Shown here: piece after piece, positions 38,594 through 46,801 of the stretch
Numbering within the stretch: position 1 is the first letter of the stretch
Layout of the letters: every line of letters begins with the position of its first letter
From: Paenibacillus aquistagni
GTDB lineage: Bacteria; Bacillota; Bacilli; Paenibacillales; Paenibacillaceae
Direction of reading: 5' to 3'
Length of the DNA stretch: 64,000 bases
Assembly: GCF_900177815.1 (NCBI RefSeq)
Contig: NZ_FXAZ01000004.1
Coordinates: 186,001-250,000 of the forward strand
Position numbers and translations under genes: made by a program
Notes under the pieces: model-generated
Database searches by the model: none
The model's input: the letters and a program-made list of their open reading frames with translations, nothing else
What the model was told of the DNA's origin: nothing

Positions 38594-39277
38594 TTATTCA
38601 TTTTCCTCAGAATTATCCGTTGTCTCCACGTCCATTCCAGCAGATGTCTCGGAACCCGCCCATGCAGGAGTTGACTCATTCGCTTCTGTTGCGGCAGCTT
38701 GCTGATCGACTGCTTGACGCAGACGCAGCATATCCATAGCCATAGGCAGCTGTGTGGATACCAGGCGGTAAGTAGCGCGATTTATTCCCGCTTGTATGCA
38801 TGCGGACACGAATATTGAAGCGAGAAGTATGCAGATCGGAGCGAGAAGCTGGCCTAAGGATACAAGCACAGCCGTCAGGCTGAGCATTAAGGGTGTATGC
38901 TGCTGAAGGCCAAATAATTCTTGATCACTTGCCAGCACAAGGATAAGCAGGAGCAGCAGCGCAGGCAGAGCCAGCTTAAACAGCAGGTGGAGGATGCTTC
39001 GGTATATATTCTTTTGCTCCTCATGGCTCTTTAGCGTATAAGCAATTGCGGCCAGCTTCTCCGTCTCTAATTGTTCATATGCATATAAGCTTCCTTCAAT
39101 CTCCTTGTTCACAACACGGACGCGATGCGAACGGAGCCTATCCCATTCTTGAATATAGCGTTGAAGGGGCTGTCTTACCCCATAGGACAATTGACGGTAG
39201 CGAATTACAGGCACAACGACAGTGGCAAGCACGAGCGCTGCCACGATATATATCGCAATGGAAATATAGATGTACAT
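38594..39277 (-). CDS. membrane protein of unknown function
   Basis: The 227-residue product has one N-terminal helix (about residues 3-24), a helical cytoplasmic stretch rich in Arg/Glu (25-90), two or three helices (about 94-155), and an acidic, Thr/Glu/Ser-rich C-terminal tail ending DNSEENE. I recognise no family. The ribosome site before ATG 39277 is weak (GAGGTG with long spacing). The acidic disordered end suggests a partner-binding tail. Confidence 0.6.
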   Translation of the reverse strand: MYIYISIAIYIVAALVLATVVVPVIRYRQLSYGVRQPLQRYIQEWDRLRSHRVRVVNKEIEGSLYAYEQLETEKLAAIAYTLKSHEEQKNIYRSILHLLFKLALPALLLLLILVLASDQELFGLQQHTPLMLSLTAVLVSLGQLLAPICILLASIFVSACIQAGINRATYRLVSTQLPMAMDMLRLRQAVDQQAAATEANESTPAWAGSETSAGMDVETTDNSEENE

Positions 39278-39411
39278 AGGTATAACTGTAGCACCTCTTC
39301 ACGTAGCCCGTTACGGGGCGGATTGGAACCTAACAAAGCATCTCGGGCGATGAGTGCCCATTAATAGTAGCATAACACGAACTAGCTCCCGATAGTATGT
39401 CAAATTGGACG

Positions 39412-39441
39412 TTGCACCGATTCCAAGGAAGTGTGTATCAT
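39412..39441 (+). promoter_or_regulatory. candidate tRNA-Thr promoter
   Basis: TTGCAC (39412-39417) and TATCAT (39436-39441), 18 bp apart, lie about 25 bp before the tRNA 5' end. Confidence 0.4.
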
Positions 39442-39465
39442 AAAAAGTGTCGAGCGCATACTTAT

Positions 39466-39540
39466 GCTGGTGTAGCTCAGGGGTAGAGCAACGCACTCGT
39501 AATGCGTAGGTCGGGGGTTCAATTCCCTTCACCAGCACCA
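39466..39540 (+). tRNA. tRNA-Thr (anticodon CGT)
   Basis: The cloverleaf is complete. Acceptor GCTGGTG pairs with CACCAGC, the D arm is GCTC...GAGC, the anticodon stem ACGCA/TGCGT encloses the loop CTCGTAA with anticodon CGT, and the T arm GGGGG-TTCAATT-CCCTT has two G-T pairs. CCA is encoded. It reads ACG threonine codons. The block just downstream is AT-richer and holds accessory genes, so the tRNA may have served as an integration site, although no repeat of its 3' end was seen. Confidence 0.95.
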
Positions 39541-39714
39541 TCCATATTCCAATAATGACGCGGCTTCCGGGGTTTCGGGAGTCGTGTTTTTATTTAAATA
39601 AACCAGTTTAACTGCCCTGAAAACGATAATCCATAAAGATGTAATTTATCAATAAGTGTGATATTATCATTCTGGAAATTCCGTCCAATAGTATTTTATT
39701 TTAGGAGGTTTAAA

Positions 39715-40428
39715 ATGAAGAAAAAGCTGGTCATTGTTGTATCACTTGTTTTTGCTCTTACCTCTTTGTTAATTGGGGGGGCATTTGCTAGTGGGAAAAT
39801 TTCAATTGTTGTAAACGGTCAAACGGTACCTACTGACGTTTCGCCTCGCAATGTTGATGGAAGAGTCATGATTCCTATTAGTACGATTTCTAAGGCCTTA
39901 GGTGCTGATGTGACTTGGGATTCTAAAAAACAAACAGTAATGATTAATCAGAAAAACGGAACTTCGGCTTCTACTCCTGATCTATGGAATGAAAAATTAA
40001 ATCTGGCTGGGGGAGAATGGGCGGACATCGTGTCTTTAATCAATAAGTATTTCGTTACATATGATTCAAGGGATGAGGAAGCTTGGAAAAAAACAATAGC
40101 CTCTAGTTACTTGGATAATGGTTCAATCGAGCTGCCAGGAGGAGGAGTATATCCTTCCATTTTAGAGCTGAAAATAGTAGATGCTAAAAAAATTGTAGAT
40201 GCTAAAAGAAAAGGAGAAGGTAGGAGCGATGGAGACCAATACAAAGTACGTGTAAAAGTAGTTCATTACATGAATTTATCCACACCATTTGTAGCTGAAT
40301 GGGACTTTGATATAGCTCCATATATGAGCAAGGGATACCTAATAGATTATGCAAACATAATCAGTGATACCCAATTAAAGAATTATACCGTTTTCCCTGG
40401 TTTAACATTCCAAGATGTTTCTGAATAA
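39715..40428 (+). CDS. secreted copper-amine-oxidase-N domain protein
   Basis: The 237-residue product has a signal peptide (residues 1-24, cleavage near AFA-SG) and a copper amine oxidase N-like domain (KISIVVNGQTVPTDVSPRNVDGRVMIP..., about 27-80). A C-terminal region of about 140 residues of unknown fold follows. AGGAGG lies before ATG 39715. An in-frame internal duplication gives KIVDA-KKIVDAK (around 40168-40206). Base composition is visibly AT-richer than the flanking chromosome, like the next small genes, which suggests recent transfer. Confidence 0.7.
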   Translation: MKKKLVIVVSLVFALTSLLIGGAFASGKISIVVNGQTVPTDVSPRNVDGRVMIPISTISKALGADVTWDSKKQTVMINQKNGTSASTPDLWNEKLNLAGGEWADIVSLINKYFVTYDSRDEEAWKKTIASSYLDNGSIELPGGGVYPSILELKIVDAKKIVDAKRKGEGRSDGDQYKVRVKVVHYMNLSTPFVAEWDFDIAPYMSKGYLIDYANIISDTQLKNYTVFPGLTFQDVSE

Positions 40429-40648
40429 ATATTATATTTATGATAGTCCCCGAGTTCAAAACCTCCTTAGAAAAGGAGTAGAAATTGTTTATTTGGATCG
40501 TCAAGGAAATGTTACTCAACGAGGGATTATTATTCGGAGCATACGTGATGGAATTGTTAATGCAACTTGTATGAAAGCAAAAGCTTGGAGACCATTTCGC
40601 ATTGAAAAAATATCAACTTGGCAGCCAGCAGGGAGGAAAACAGCGTGA
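40415..40648 (+). CDS. small WYL-like protein
   Basis: The 77-residue product resembles the short WYL-domain-like proteins of Bacillales: GVEIVYLDRQGNVTQRGI, then IRSIRDGIVNATCMKAKAWRPFRIEKI, the usual strand pattern ending in a short basic tail. Its start overlaps the end of the preceding gene by 14 nt, and no strong ribosome site was seen. The stop TGA overlaps a GTG start of the next frame. WYL domains bind nucleic acid or nucleotides in regulators; the role of such isolated versions is unknown. Confidence 0.6.
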   Translation: MFLNKYYIYDSPRVQNLLRKGVEIVYLDRQGNVTQRGIIIRSIRDGIVNATCMKAKAWRPFRIEKISTWQPAGRKTA

Positions 40649-40809
40649 GCGAATGGTTGAAGAAAGCTCATTCTGCAGTCCAAAGATACGAACATCAGAG
40701 GACTCTAATTCCTCAAAATATATGTCAATGTAAAGCTAATATGCGTGGTCGGTGGGTAAAAGGTATTTGTTTATATTTCAGGAGAGTCAACATTTTAACG
40801 GAAACTTAA
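40645..40809 (+). CDS. small hypothetical protein
   Basis: A 54-codon frame starts at GTG 40645, which overlaps the stop of the WYL-like gene (GTGA), and GGGAGG lies 8 nt before it, so translational coupling is likely. The product has a helical start (SEWLKKAHSAVQRYEHQR) and a basic tail with two cysteines (ICQCKANMRGRW). No family is recognised. It may be a truncated form of a longer gene. Confidence 0.45.
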   Translation: MSEWLKKAHSAVQRYEHQRTLIPQNICQCKANMRGRWVKGICLYFRRVNILTET

Positions 40810-40846
40810 TGACCTGCTACATCCGATGCGATTAGGAGGCGGTTGA

Positions 40847-41146
40847 ATGATTGAGGTTGAGAAAATAAGGGAAAGACAACATCTTAGATTACAAATACTT
40901 GAGAGGTTGTATGATATTCACTTCTCTGGTGGTCCGGAAGCATTCAGTAGGGGTCGAAAGGAAGCCTTAACAGGGACGATACAAGAGCTGTATATTGACA
41001 ACGAACATCATAAAGCCTGTTTATATCTTTTTCAAAAAAATTAATTCATCATAGAAGCGTTCCCAGCAGACAAGGATAGACTTACCGTATATATTACTTC
41101 AGAAGGTATTGATTACGTAGAGAGGGAAGTGCTGAGGGAACAATAA
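40847..41146 (+). pseudogene. small gene interrupted by an in-frame TAA
   Basis: AGGAGG precedes ATG 40847, which opens a frame of 65 codons (IEVEKIRERQHLRLQILERL...) ending at TAA 41042-41044. The same frame then continues open with protein-like sequence (FIIEAFPADKDRLTVYITSE, then GIDYVEREVLREQ) to TAA 41144-41146. The ITSEGIDYVE ending is typical of small helix-turn-helix-like phage or accessory proteins, so the original product was probably 99 residues. A nonsense mutation or sequencing error next to an A7 run are the two explanations. Confidence 0.6.
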
Positions 41147-41181
41147 TGTGTGTGAGAAAGCATTTTCCTATTTTTTCAGAT

Positions 41182-41214
41182 AGTGCCCACTAGAGAAATT
41201 CGTTAGTGGGCACT
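41182..41214. repeat. perfect 11-bp inverted repeat between convergent genes
   Basis: AGTGCCCACTA (41182-41192) and TAGTGGGCACT (41204-41214) form a perfect hairpin with an 11-nt loop. Neither strand has a T tract directly after it. It lies between the interrupted gene and the convergent small membrane protein gene. Confidence 0.6.
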
Positions 41215-41228
41215 AAGCTATTATAGTT

Positions 41229-41477
41229 CTATGAATTGTTGGGGTTCTTGAAGTTTGCAAATGTTCTTAATACGAGAGGGATTAGGATCAGCAAGAGTCC
41301 CAGAATAAGAAAGATAGATCCGTATAGGTAAAGTGAGGAGCTTTGTGCCGGAATTAAAAGACCCAGTTTGTAAATGGCTTCACCCCGTGCGGAAAAAGTA
41401 AGGATAGAGTAGCCTTGGTACGACAGAAAGATCCCGATTAAAATAGAGAGTATAAACAATCCTTTTTTCAAAATCAT
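41229..41477 (-). CDS. small two-helix membrane protein
   Basis: The 82-residue product has a hydrophobic N-terminal segment (about residues 5-28) and a second helix (about 48-70), joined by a short polar loop, with a basic/Asn-rich tail. AGGAGG lies directly before ATG 41477. No family recognised. It shares the AT-richer composition of the neighbouring accessory block. Confidence 0.6.
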   Translation of the reverse strand: MILKKGLFILSILIGIFLSYQGYSILTFSARGEAIYKLGLLIPAQSSSLYLYGSIFLILGLLLILIPLVLRTFANFKNPNNS

Positions 41478-41591
41478 AACACCTCCTATAAATAGTATTT
41501 TATAGCATAAATTCCATGCTTATAATAGCAAGTTTTTAATCATACATAGTCTTCGCTTACATTCCGGCCTATGCTGCACATAACAAATACA

Positions 41592-41625
41592 AACCCCCTG
41601 CACCTATTCTAGCGTGCAGGGGGTT
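41592..41625 (-). terminator. terminator of the CAP/SLH protein gene
   Basis: AACCCCCTGCAC and GTGCAGGGGGTT form a perfect 12-bp stem with a 10-nt loop. On the minus strand TTTGTATTTGTT follows. It lies 60 bp past the stop codon of the minus-strand gene. Confidence 0.75.
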
Positions 41626-41684
41626 ATTGAATTGCTTCAAGATAGGTTCACCCTAAGAGGGCTCACACGAAACACATATTAGCA

Positions 41685-43691
41685 TTATCGCTGAGGCTTA
41701 TATTCGCTAACATTCATCGCATTGGCGCCAACCGAAATCCAATACGTGGTTCCTGGCGTCTTGAAGTACAAGTTCAAAGATTGTTCTGTGTACGGGCCAG
41801 ATGTGACCTTGAAGCGGCCGTCCTTGTCAACGGATACCGTTACATTCTCGATATGCTTCGGCTTCTTTCCGCCCGTCTGTACCATCATCGTCGTCTGCTG
41901 GCCTGCGAGAATGGAGAATTTCCCTTCGACCGTTAAGGTGCGATCAGGCTGATAGGTAGCGATGAGCGTATAGTCCTTGATCACTTCAGGCTTCTTATAG
42001 ACTTCTTTTTCAGGCAAAGGCGGCAGGAATTCGACGGGCGTCTGATTGACGGGTCTAGCCCGCAATGACTTCATCTTCGGCTTCAGTTGCGTGAGCAGTT
42101 CTACTGCCTCGCCGCGAGTCATTGTCCGATTAGGCTCGAAGCCGGTGAGCGTTGAATCCGTAATCCCTGTCATATAATCTTTACCGAGCACATACCAGAT
42201 GGCATTGTAGTTGATGTAATGGACTCCGTCGGCTGCAGCCACAATTTCGGCAACTTTCCCTCTTGTGATTGGCTTATCTCGAGCTGGAAGATTAGTCAGT
42301 CCAAGCAGCGGGATGTTTCGCATCTCCGCAATCCGGTAAGCCGCGTCTGCAGCATGCTTCTTTTTGGCCGGTGAATAAGCTTCAATGTGAATTTGATATT
42401 GCTGCAGGAACATCGTCCAGAACTCGGCTTCTGATACCGTGCTTGCAGGTTTGCTTGCCGACAAAGGCGGATACGTCTTCGTCTTTAGGCGAGGCAGCAC
42501 CTTGACCTGAATGCGTTCAGAGGACAGGCTGCCTACATGAGCGGTAACATAATAACTGCCTGCCTTCACGCCCTTGAACGTGGCAGGGGACACAAGCTTT
42601 AGCCCTGCTGCATTGCTGCTGACATAACGCACTTGGTCAGTTAAGGGTTCCGTGACATGATCGTCATACTGCCCCATTATCTTAATGGATGCCTCTTCGC
42701 CTTCATTAATGACAATCTCATTCGGTGCTCCTGATATACTCGTTAATTGGTGGCCTTTGCCAGTCTTGAAAGACCAGGACAACTGCTTCGTCTTGGATGA
42801 GCCATCCGTGCGGTATGCCAGATTGACGCGATAGGTATGGTAACCCTGTAAGATGGATTTGGGATAGAGGAACAGGGTGCGCTCATGTGATACCTCTTCA
42901 TAAAAAGGAACGCGGTTGCCCTTCTCATCCGTGATGCTCGCTTCATGCCAGTCCAGCTTGCCAGGCACTGACGCAGAGATGATGTAGCCCGAGTATTCGG
43001 CGTCGAACTGTTCCAACGGATTCGGGATTTCATTCCCGTAGAATCCCACAGGCGCATTAGTCATCCCTTGATAAGGATAGACAAAGATCGAATTGCCTTG
43101 CGAGGCAGAGAACGGGCCTGATCCGCCTACATTCACGACCGCTGTTCCGTCAACAAGCGCAATCCCGATCTCTTGATAGGCGGGGCCTAGAATAATCTCA
43201 CGATGATAAGCGGTGTCGAGCCAACCCTGCATGGCCTGCGAGCTGCTCTTTTGCCCAAAATGCATGACTTCAGCAGCTCGGTAGGAAGATCCATAATTCC
43301 AGCCAGCCGCTTTCATTCGTTCAAAAGGTCCTGTTCCCGTAAAGCCTTCTAGGCCCTGCTTCTCTTGATGGGCACTTAAGGTAACCTTCGTCCCGCGACC
43401 GTGCAAATTATAATATTTCGCATGATTGATGGCGGCTTGCGTTATTTCTTTATTAAGCTTTAACGGCGAGAGGCCAACACTGAGGCGAACCTCATTCAGC
43501 ATGGCAAGAGCCTCTAATTGATCCTGGGTGTAAGCCGCTGATTCAGCGCTTGCTGCTGCCTGGTTAAGCGGCAAAAAAATAAAGCCAATGGCTAGTGTAA
43601 GGAATAGCGCGAGAATGCCATGGCGCATGAAGCTTATGCGGGATCGCCTAGGACTCCAACTACTGCTATTCTGATCTGTGATTGTTGACAT
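41685..43691 (-). CDS. secreted CAP-domain (SCP/PR1) protein with SLH-like modules
   Basis: The 668-residue exported protein has a signal peptide (about residues 15-45) and a CAP domain (about 50-200; LNEVRLSVGLSPLKLNKEI, QAAINHAKYYNLHG, AYHREIILGP). Ig-like strands follow, with a bacterial Ig2-like segment (about 330-405). The SLH-like repeats (about 420-550) contain PITRGKVAEIVAAADG and TMTRGEAVELLTQL, and a final beta domain ends the protein. SLH modules would hold it on the cell wall. ATG 43691 is chosen because the longer frame to 43730 lacks a ribosome site; AAGGGG is somewhat far upstream. CAP proteins have varied roles; the substrate is unknown. Confidence 0.8.
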   Translation of the reverse strand: MSTITDQNSSSWSPRRSRISFMRHGILALFLTLAIGFIFLPLNQAAASAESAAYTQDQLEALAMLNEVRLSVGLSPLKLNKEITQAAINHAKYYNLHGRGTKVTLSAHQEKQGLEGFTGTGPFERMKAAGWNYGSSYRAAEVMHFGQKSSSQAMQGWLDTAYHREIILGPAYQEIGIALVDGTAVVNVGGSGPFSASQGNSIFVYPYQGMTNAPVGFYGNEIPNPLEQFDAEYSGYIISASVPGKLDWHEASITDEKGNRVPFYEEVSHERTLFLYPKSILQGYHTYRVNLAYRTDGSSKTKQLSWSFKTGKGHQLTSISGAPNEIVINEGEEASIKIMGQYDDHVTEPLTDQVRYVSSNAAGLKLVSPATFKGVKAGSYYVTAHVGSLSSERIQVKVLPRLKTKTYPPLSASKPASTVSEAEFWTMFLQQYQIHIEAYSPAKKKHAADAAYRIAEMRNIPLLGLTNLPARDKPITRGKVAEIVAAADGVHYINYNAIWYVLGKDYMTGITDSTLTGFEPNRTMTRGEAVELLTQLKPKMKSLRARPVNQTPVEFLPPLPEKEVYKKPEVIKDYTLIATYQPDRTLTVEGKFSILAGQQTTMMVQTGGKKPKHIENVTVSVDKDGRFKVTSGPYTEQSLNLYFKTPGTTYWISVGANAMNVSEYKPQR

Positions 43692-43795
43692 GATGCAAAA
43701 TCGTCCCCTTGTTGAAATTTGTAAATCCATGTAATACTTCGACAGATGAACGACAATTCCTTTATGTGTCAGTCAAAATGCGGGATTCAGACCAA

Positions 43796-43823
43796 AAGAA
43801 CCTTGGCATTCTCCAAGGTTCTT
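43796..43823 (-). terminator. terminator after ytaF
   Basis: AAGAACCTTGG and CCAAGGTTCTT form a perfect 11-bp stem with a 6-nt loop; on the minus strand TTCTTTTGG follows. It lies about 95 bp past the ytaF stop codon. Confidence 0.65.
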
Positions 43824-43916
43824 CATATGAGACCGCCTTTGTTACAACACGACTTGTGCATGAAGTGTGGATACCATAATAATCATCGCTGTTATATGAA
43901 GATCACATCGCATGCA

Positions 43917-44564
43917 TCAGTCGAACAGGGTGTTGATCGCAATCAACACAATCAAGAGGCCGCTTAAAACGGTGCTGAACTGGCCCAACGTGTACCTGCC
44001 AATGCGGATGCCTGCTGCTTTATGTCCAATGGCGACGCCCAGCCAGACGGAGATATAGCTGCCTATGGCTGCTGTTAATGAGATCGCGAGCGGGGAAAGT
44101 CCCAGTAAGCCTGCGCCAACCCCATTGGTTACCGCATTGGCGGCGAGAGCGACACCAAGGATTATGGCTTCGCCTAATCCAATGGTTCCAGCTGCGTTTG
44201 CATGAGCGGAAGCGGGATTGGTAAGCAGGGACAAGCGTGATCTGCGGTTGGAGGGAGCCGGGTGCTCCGTAAGAGGATCTTGCTGCTGCGCTGCTTTACT
44301 TGGCGTGGTCAGCAGCATCATGCGGATGCCTACAATAATGAGCAGTAAAGCGCCAATGAGCACCGGAATGATGCCGGGAAGAACCTGCGCCAGCCATTGG
44401 CCGGATAGGATGCCCACCATACTGAGTGCGAAGCAGATAACGGCAATCAATAAATTCGATAAAAAGTTAATACGCACTCCGCGAATCCCATAAGATATTC
44501 CAACCCCTAAATTATCTAAGCTTGATGACATTGCAAATCCGAAAATCATCATTCCAGCAACCAT
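43917..44564 (-). CDS. ytaF: YtaF-like sporulation membrane protein (MntP-type fold)
   Basis: The 215-residue membrane protein has six helices in two related halves. Each half starts with a short motif of small and acidic residues: SSSLDNLGVGISYGIRG near the N-terminus and LGVALAANAVTNGVGAGL in the second half, the pattern of YtaF/MntP transporters. A polar loop rich in Ser/Pro (about 95-125) joins the halves. AAAGGGAG precedes ATG 44564. In B. subtilis ytaF is annotated as sporulation-associated. It is divergent from the XRE-DUF1232 regulator. Confidence 0.85.
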   Translation of the reverse strand: MVAGMMIFGFAMSSSLDNLGVGISYGIRGVRINFLSNLLIAVICFALSMVGILSGQWLAQVLPGIIPVLIGALLLIIVGIRMMLLTTPSKAAQQQDPLTEHPAPSNRRSRLSLLTNPASAHANAAGTIGLGEAIILGVALAANAVTNGVGAGLLGLSPLAISLTAAIGSYISVWLGVAIGHKAAGIRIGRYTLGQFSTVLSGLLIVLIAINTLFD

Positions 44565-44639
44565 CTGTACCACTCCCTTTGTGTATTTACAGCATATTAT
44601 TGAGTATTGCGCTGAAATGTTCCTGTTTTGTTGAAATAC

Positions 44640-44658
44640 TGTTGAGAAAATCTCAACA
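44640..44658. promoter_or_regulatory. operator-like dyad between ytaF and the XRE regulator
   Basis: TGTTGAG-AAAAT-CTCAACA is a perfect 19-bp inverted repeat in the 126-bp divergent region, about 33 bp before the XRE regulator start. Autoregulation and control of ytaF by the XRE protein are likely. Confidence 0.55.
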
Positions 44659-44690
44659 CACCATATATGACCAATAGGGAGGCGTGGATT

Positions 44691-45359
44691 GTGATGACCG
44701 ATGGGCATAGGGACAATCTGATTGGGGAGACGCTGATAGCCTTGCTGAAGGCTCGTTCCTTATCGATGCGCAAGCTTAGCACGCTATCTGGCATTGATAC
44801 TGCGACGATATCGAGAATCGTGAATGGCAAGCAGAAGCCTAAGGCGAGCCATTTGGAGCGCTTCGCCATGCACTTAGGCGTACCAGCCTCGAAGCTGCTT
44901 CAAGCAGCAGGCTTTGGTAGCATGATGCAAGAGGAGCAGCCGTATACGAATATACAGGCTACGATTGCAAGCATTACAGAGATTCTGCAGGCATCCAAGC
45001 TGATTGGACATCCGTTTCGGCTTGAGGATGTAGAGCAGGAACTGAGCAAATATGAGCCTTATGCATTGACGGAGGAAGGGCAGCGCATCATCTTGAACGA
45101 CTTTCCGATGAAGCTTGCCAGCATTAACGGAGCAGGGCCCTTTATTGAGGAGTTAAAGAGGCTGTATGAGCAGTTCTGTGCGGATGAGGTGACGTTGGAG
45201 AAGCGGGCGATTATTGGCAGTGCGCTGCTGTACTTTGTGCTGTCGGCTGATGTCATCCCTGATTATGTATTTCCGATTGGCTATCTCGATGATGCCATTG
45301 CCGTGCAGCTGGTGTTGGCCCGCCTCTATCGCGACGACGCTCATGACCAGCCTGTGTAG
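44691..45359 (+). CDS. XRE-family helix-turn-helix protein with C-terminal DUF1232
   Basis: A product of about 222 residues. The N-terminal Cro/CI-type helix-turn-helix is LIALLKARSLSMRKLSTLSG and onward (about residues 12-65), with NGKQKPKASHLERFA after the recognition helix. A middle helical region follows, and a DUF1232 segment (LLYFVLSADVIPDYVFPIGYLDDAIAV, about 180-215) ends the protein. GTG 44691 is 8 nt from GGGAGG; ATG 44694 is also possible. DUF1232 is a short hydrophobic hairpin, so the regulator might associate with the membrane. Confidence 0.85.
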   Translation: MMTDGHRDNLIGETLIALLKARSLSMRKLSTLSGIDTATISRIVNGKQKPKASHLERFAMHLGVPASKLLQAAGFGSMMQEEQPYTNIQATIASITEILQASKLIGHPFRLEDVEQELSKYEPYALTEEGQRIILNDFPMKLASINGAGPFIEELKRLYEQFCADEVTLEKRAIIGSALLYFVLSADVIPDYVFPIGYLDDAIAVQLVLARLYRDDAHDQPV

Positions 45360-45532
45360 GATTAGCTTGCAGGCTGGCAAAGCTTCTTTTTCTGGCTTAG
45401 CACGTACAGGCAAGAGGCGAGCGGGAAGCTGCAGTTAGATAGAATCTTGGCTTGTCACAATTAACGGATCTACGGCACTTCTTCCTGATCAGGAGTGTAT
45501 CTCAAACGTCGGATGTCATCGCTGTAGATGAG

Positions 45533-46066
45533 CTACCTTTTTTCAAAAAAGGATGTTCCCTCGTTCTGGATATTCCTTATAAGGGTACGAGCCTCCTTAG
45601 GCGTTCGAATGATGATGATCTTGGCATGTCCTGCATGCTTGCTGAGCTTCTCTAGGACTGCAGGCCTCTTGTCCCGGCGGTAATTCCAGATCAGCTTGAT
45701 GAACGGCCAATCCAAGGATTCGGGACAGCCTTCGTTGAGATCGGGTCTTGTCTTGCCGTGATATTGAATTCTTCTTTTGATGACTCGATAAGTGGCGATC
45801 CAAGGGGACAGGTCAAAAAAGACGACAGCATCTGCTGCCTGCAATCGAATGTCCAAGGTCCGGCCATAGTAGCCGTCAATGATCCACGCTTCATTGTGAA
45901 CGAGTTGAGTATTAAACTGGACCCACTCATCATGAGGGGTCTGAACCCAGCCCGGCTTCCAAAAGTAGAGGTCCAAGTGATAGACAGGAAGACGAAGCAG
46001 CTCACCAATTTGTCTTGAAAAGGTGGACTTGCCAGCACCGCTTGATCCAATCACGATGATTTTCAT
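45533..46066 (-). CDS. P-loop NTPase, adenylate-kinase-like topology modulation protein family
   Basis: The 177-residue product has Walker A VIGSSGAGKSTFSRQIG (residues 5-21), HLDLYFWKPGWVQTP after it, WIIDGYYGRTLDIRL, a Walker-B-like VVFFDLSPW, and a RRDKRP basic lid. This is the family often annotated FlaR or DNA topology modulation protein, a small nucleotide-kinase relative whose real substrate is unknown. AGGAGG lies upstream of ATG 46066. Confidence 0.85.
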   Translation of the reverse strand: MKIIVIGSSGAGKSTFSRQIGELLRLPVYHLDLYFWKPGWVQTPHDEWVQFNTQLVHNEAWIIDGYYGRTLDIRLQAADAVVFFDLSPWIATYRVIKRRIQYHGKTRPDLNEGCPESLDWPFIKLIWNYRRDKRPAVLEKLSKHAGHAKIIIIRTPKEARTLIRNIQNEGTSFFEKR

Positions 46067-46252
46067 GGATAGCTGCCTCCTATGCAGTAAAGTAAAAGTG
46101 TTGGAATGCAGAGGCTCTGTGCCATTCTCGCGAATGAGCCGCTAGGTTGTTCCAGATCTGAATGAGAATGGGCTGCCGATAGGCATGATGTATTCTCGAT
46201 CCATTTATTGTCGAAAGGGAAGGGATGCGCTGATCTCCCGTTCCTTGTATGA

Positions 46253-46654
46253 TCAGCGTGACGAAGGCTGAACGTGCATAACGACCTGCTTGGTTCGTTT
46301 GAAGTCGAAGGCTTGATAAAAGGGAATCAAGTCCTCAGTACAGAATAAGCTGACGACGTCGATGTCCTGCAGCGCTTCCAGCAGCTTCTCCACCATTGTC
46401 GTGCCGATTCCGATATGCTTGCAGCTGCTGTGTACCACAACATCTTCGATATAGGCGCGGTAGGTGCCATCCGTTAGCGCGCGACAAAAGCCAACCAGTC
46501 GTTCCCCTTCCCAGGCACCGACAGTGATCCCATGAGCCAGCATATGCTGAATGCCCGTCTCATTGCGTTCTGGCCACCAGCCGGCATCCTTGTACAGCGC
46601 GATCAGCTGAGGAATATCAATGGGTTGTTCGGAATGCAGTTGTATATTCATCAT
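46253..46654 (-). CDS. GNAT family N-acetyltransferase
   Basis: The 133-residue product has the GNAT layout. VGFCRALTDGTYRAYIEDVVV forms strands 3-4, and HIGIGTTMVEKLLEAL is the acetyl-CoA pyrophosphate loop (a Q/R-x-x-G-x-G/A variant). FYQAFDFKRT ends the domain. AGGAG precedes two adjacent ATG codons. The substrate is unknown; no neighbour suggests one. Confidence 0.85.
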   Translation of the reverse strand: MMNIQLHSEQPIDIPQLIALYKDAGWWPERNETGIQHMLAHGITVGAWEGERLVGFCRALTDGTYRAYIEDVVVHSSCKHIGIGTTMVEKLLEALQDIDVVSLFCTEDLIPFYQAFDFKRTKQVVMHVQPSSR

Positions 46655-46801
46655 GTTAAGCTCCTATCTGCTTGTTGTCTGTTCTCCTGAATCACAGGCA
46701 TACTCATTTTACGCTAAGGCGCGCAGCAGGAAAATAGTAGAATCTATTTTGCAAACGCACTGTTATACTAGGATATATCATTCATCATTCATACAGAAGG
46801 G

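Noticed and set aside
39311-39541. Minus-strand frame with KGIEPPTYALRVRCSTPELH
   Set aside because: It is the reverse of the tRNA-Thr gene and its flank, a well-known false protein pattern created by tRNA sequences.
39500-41500. Integrated element with intact att sites at tRNA-Thr
   Set aside because: No integrase gene and no copy of the tRNA 3' end were seen downstream; only the composition hint remains.
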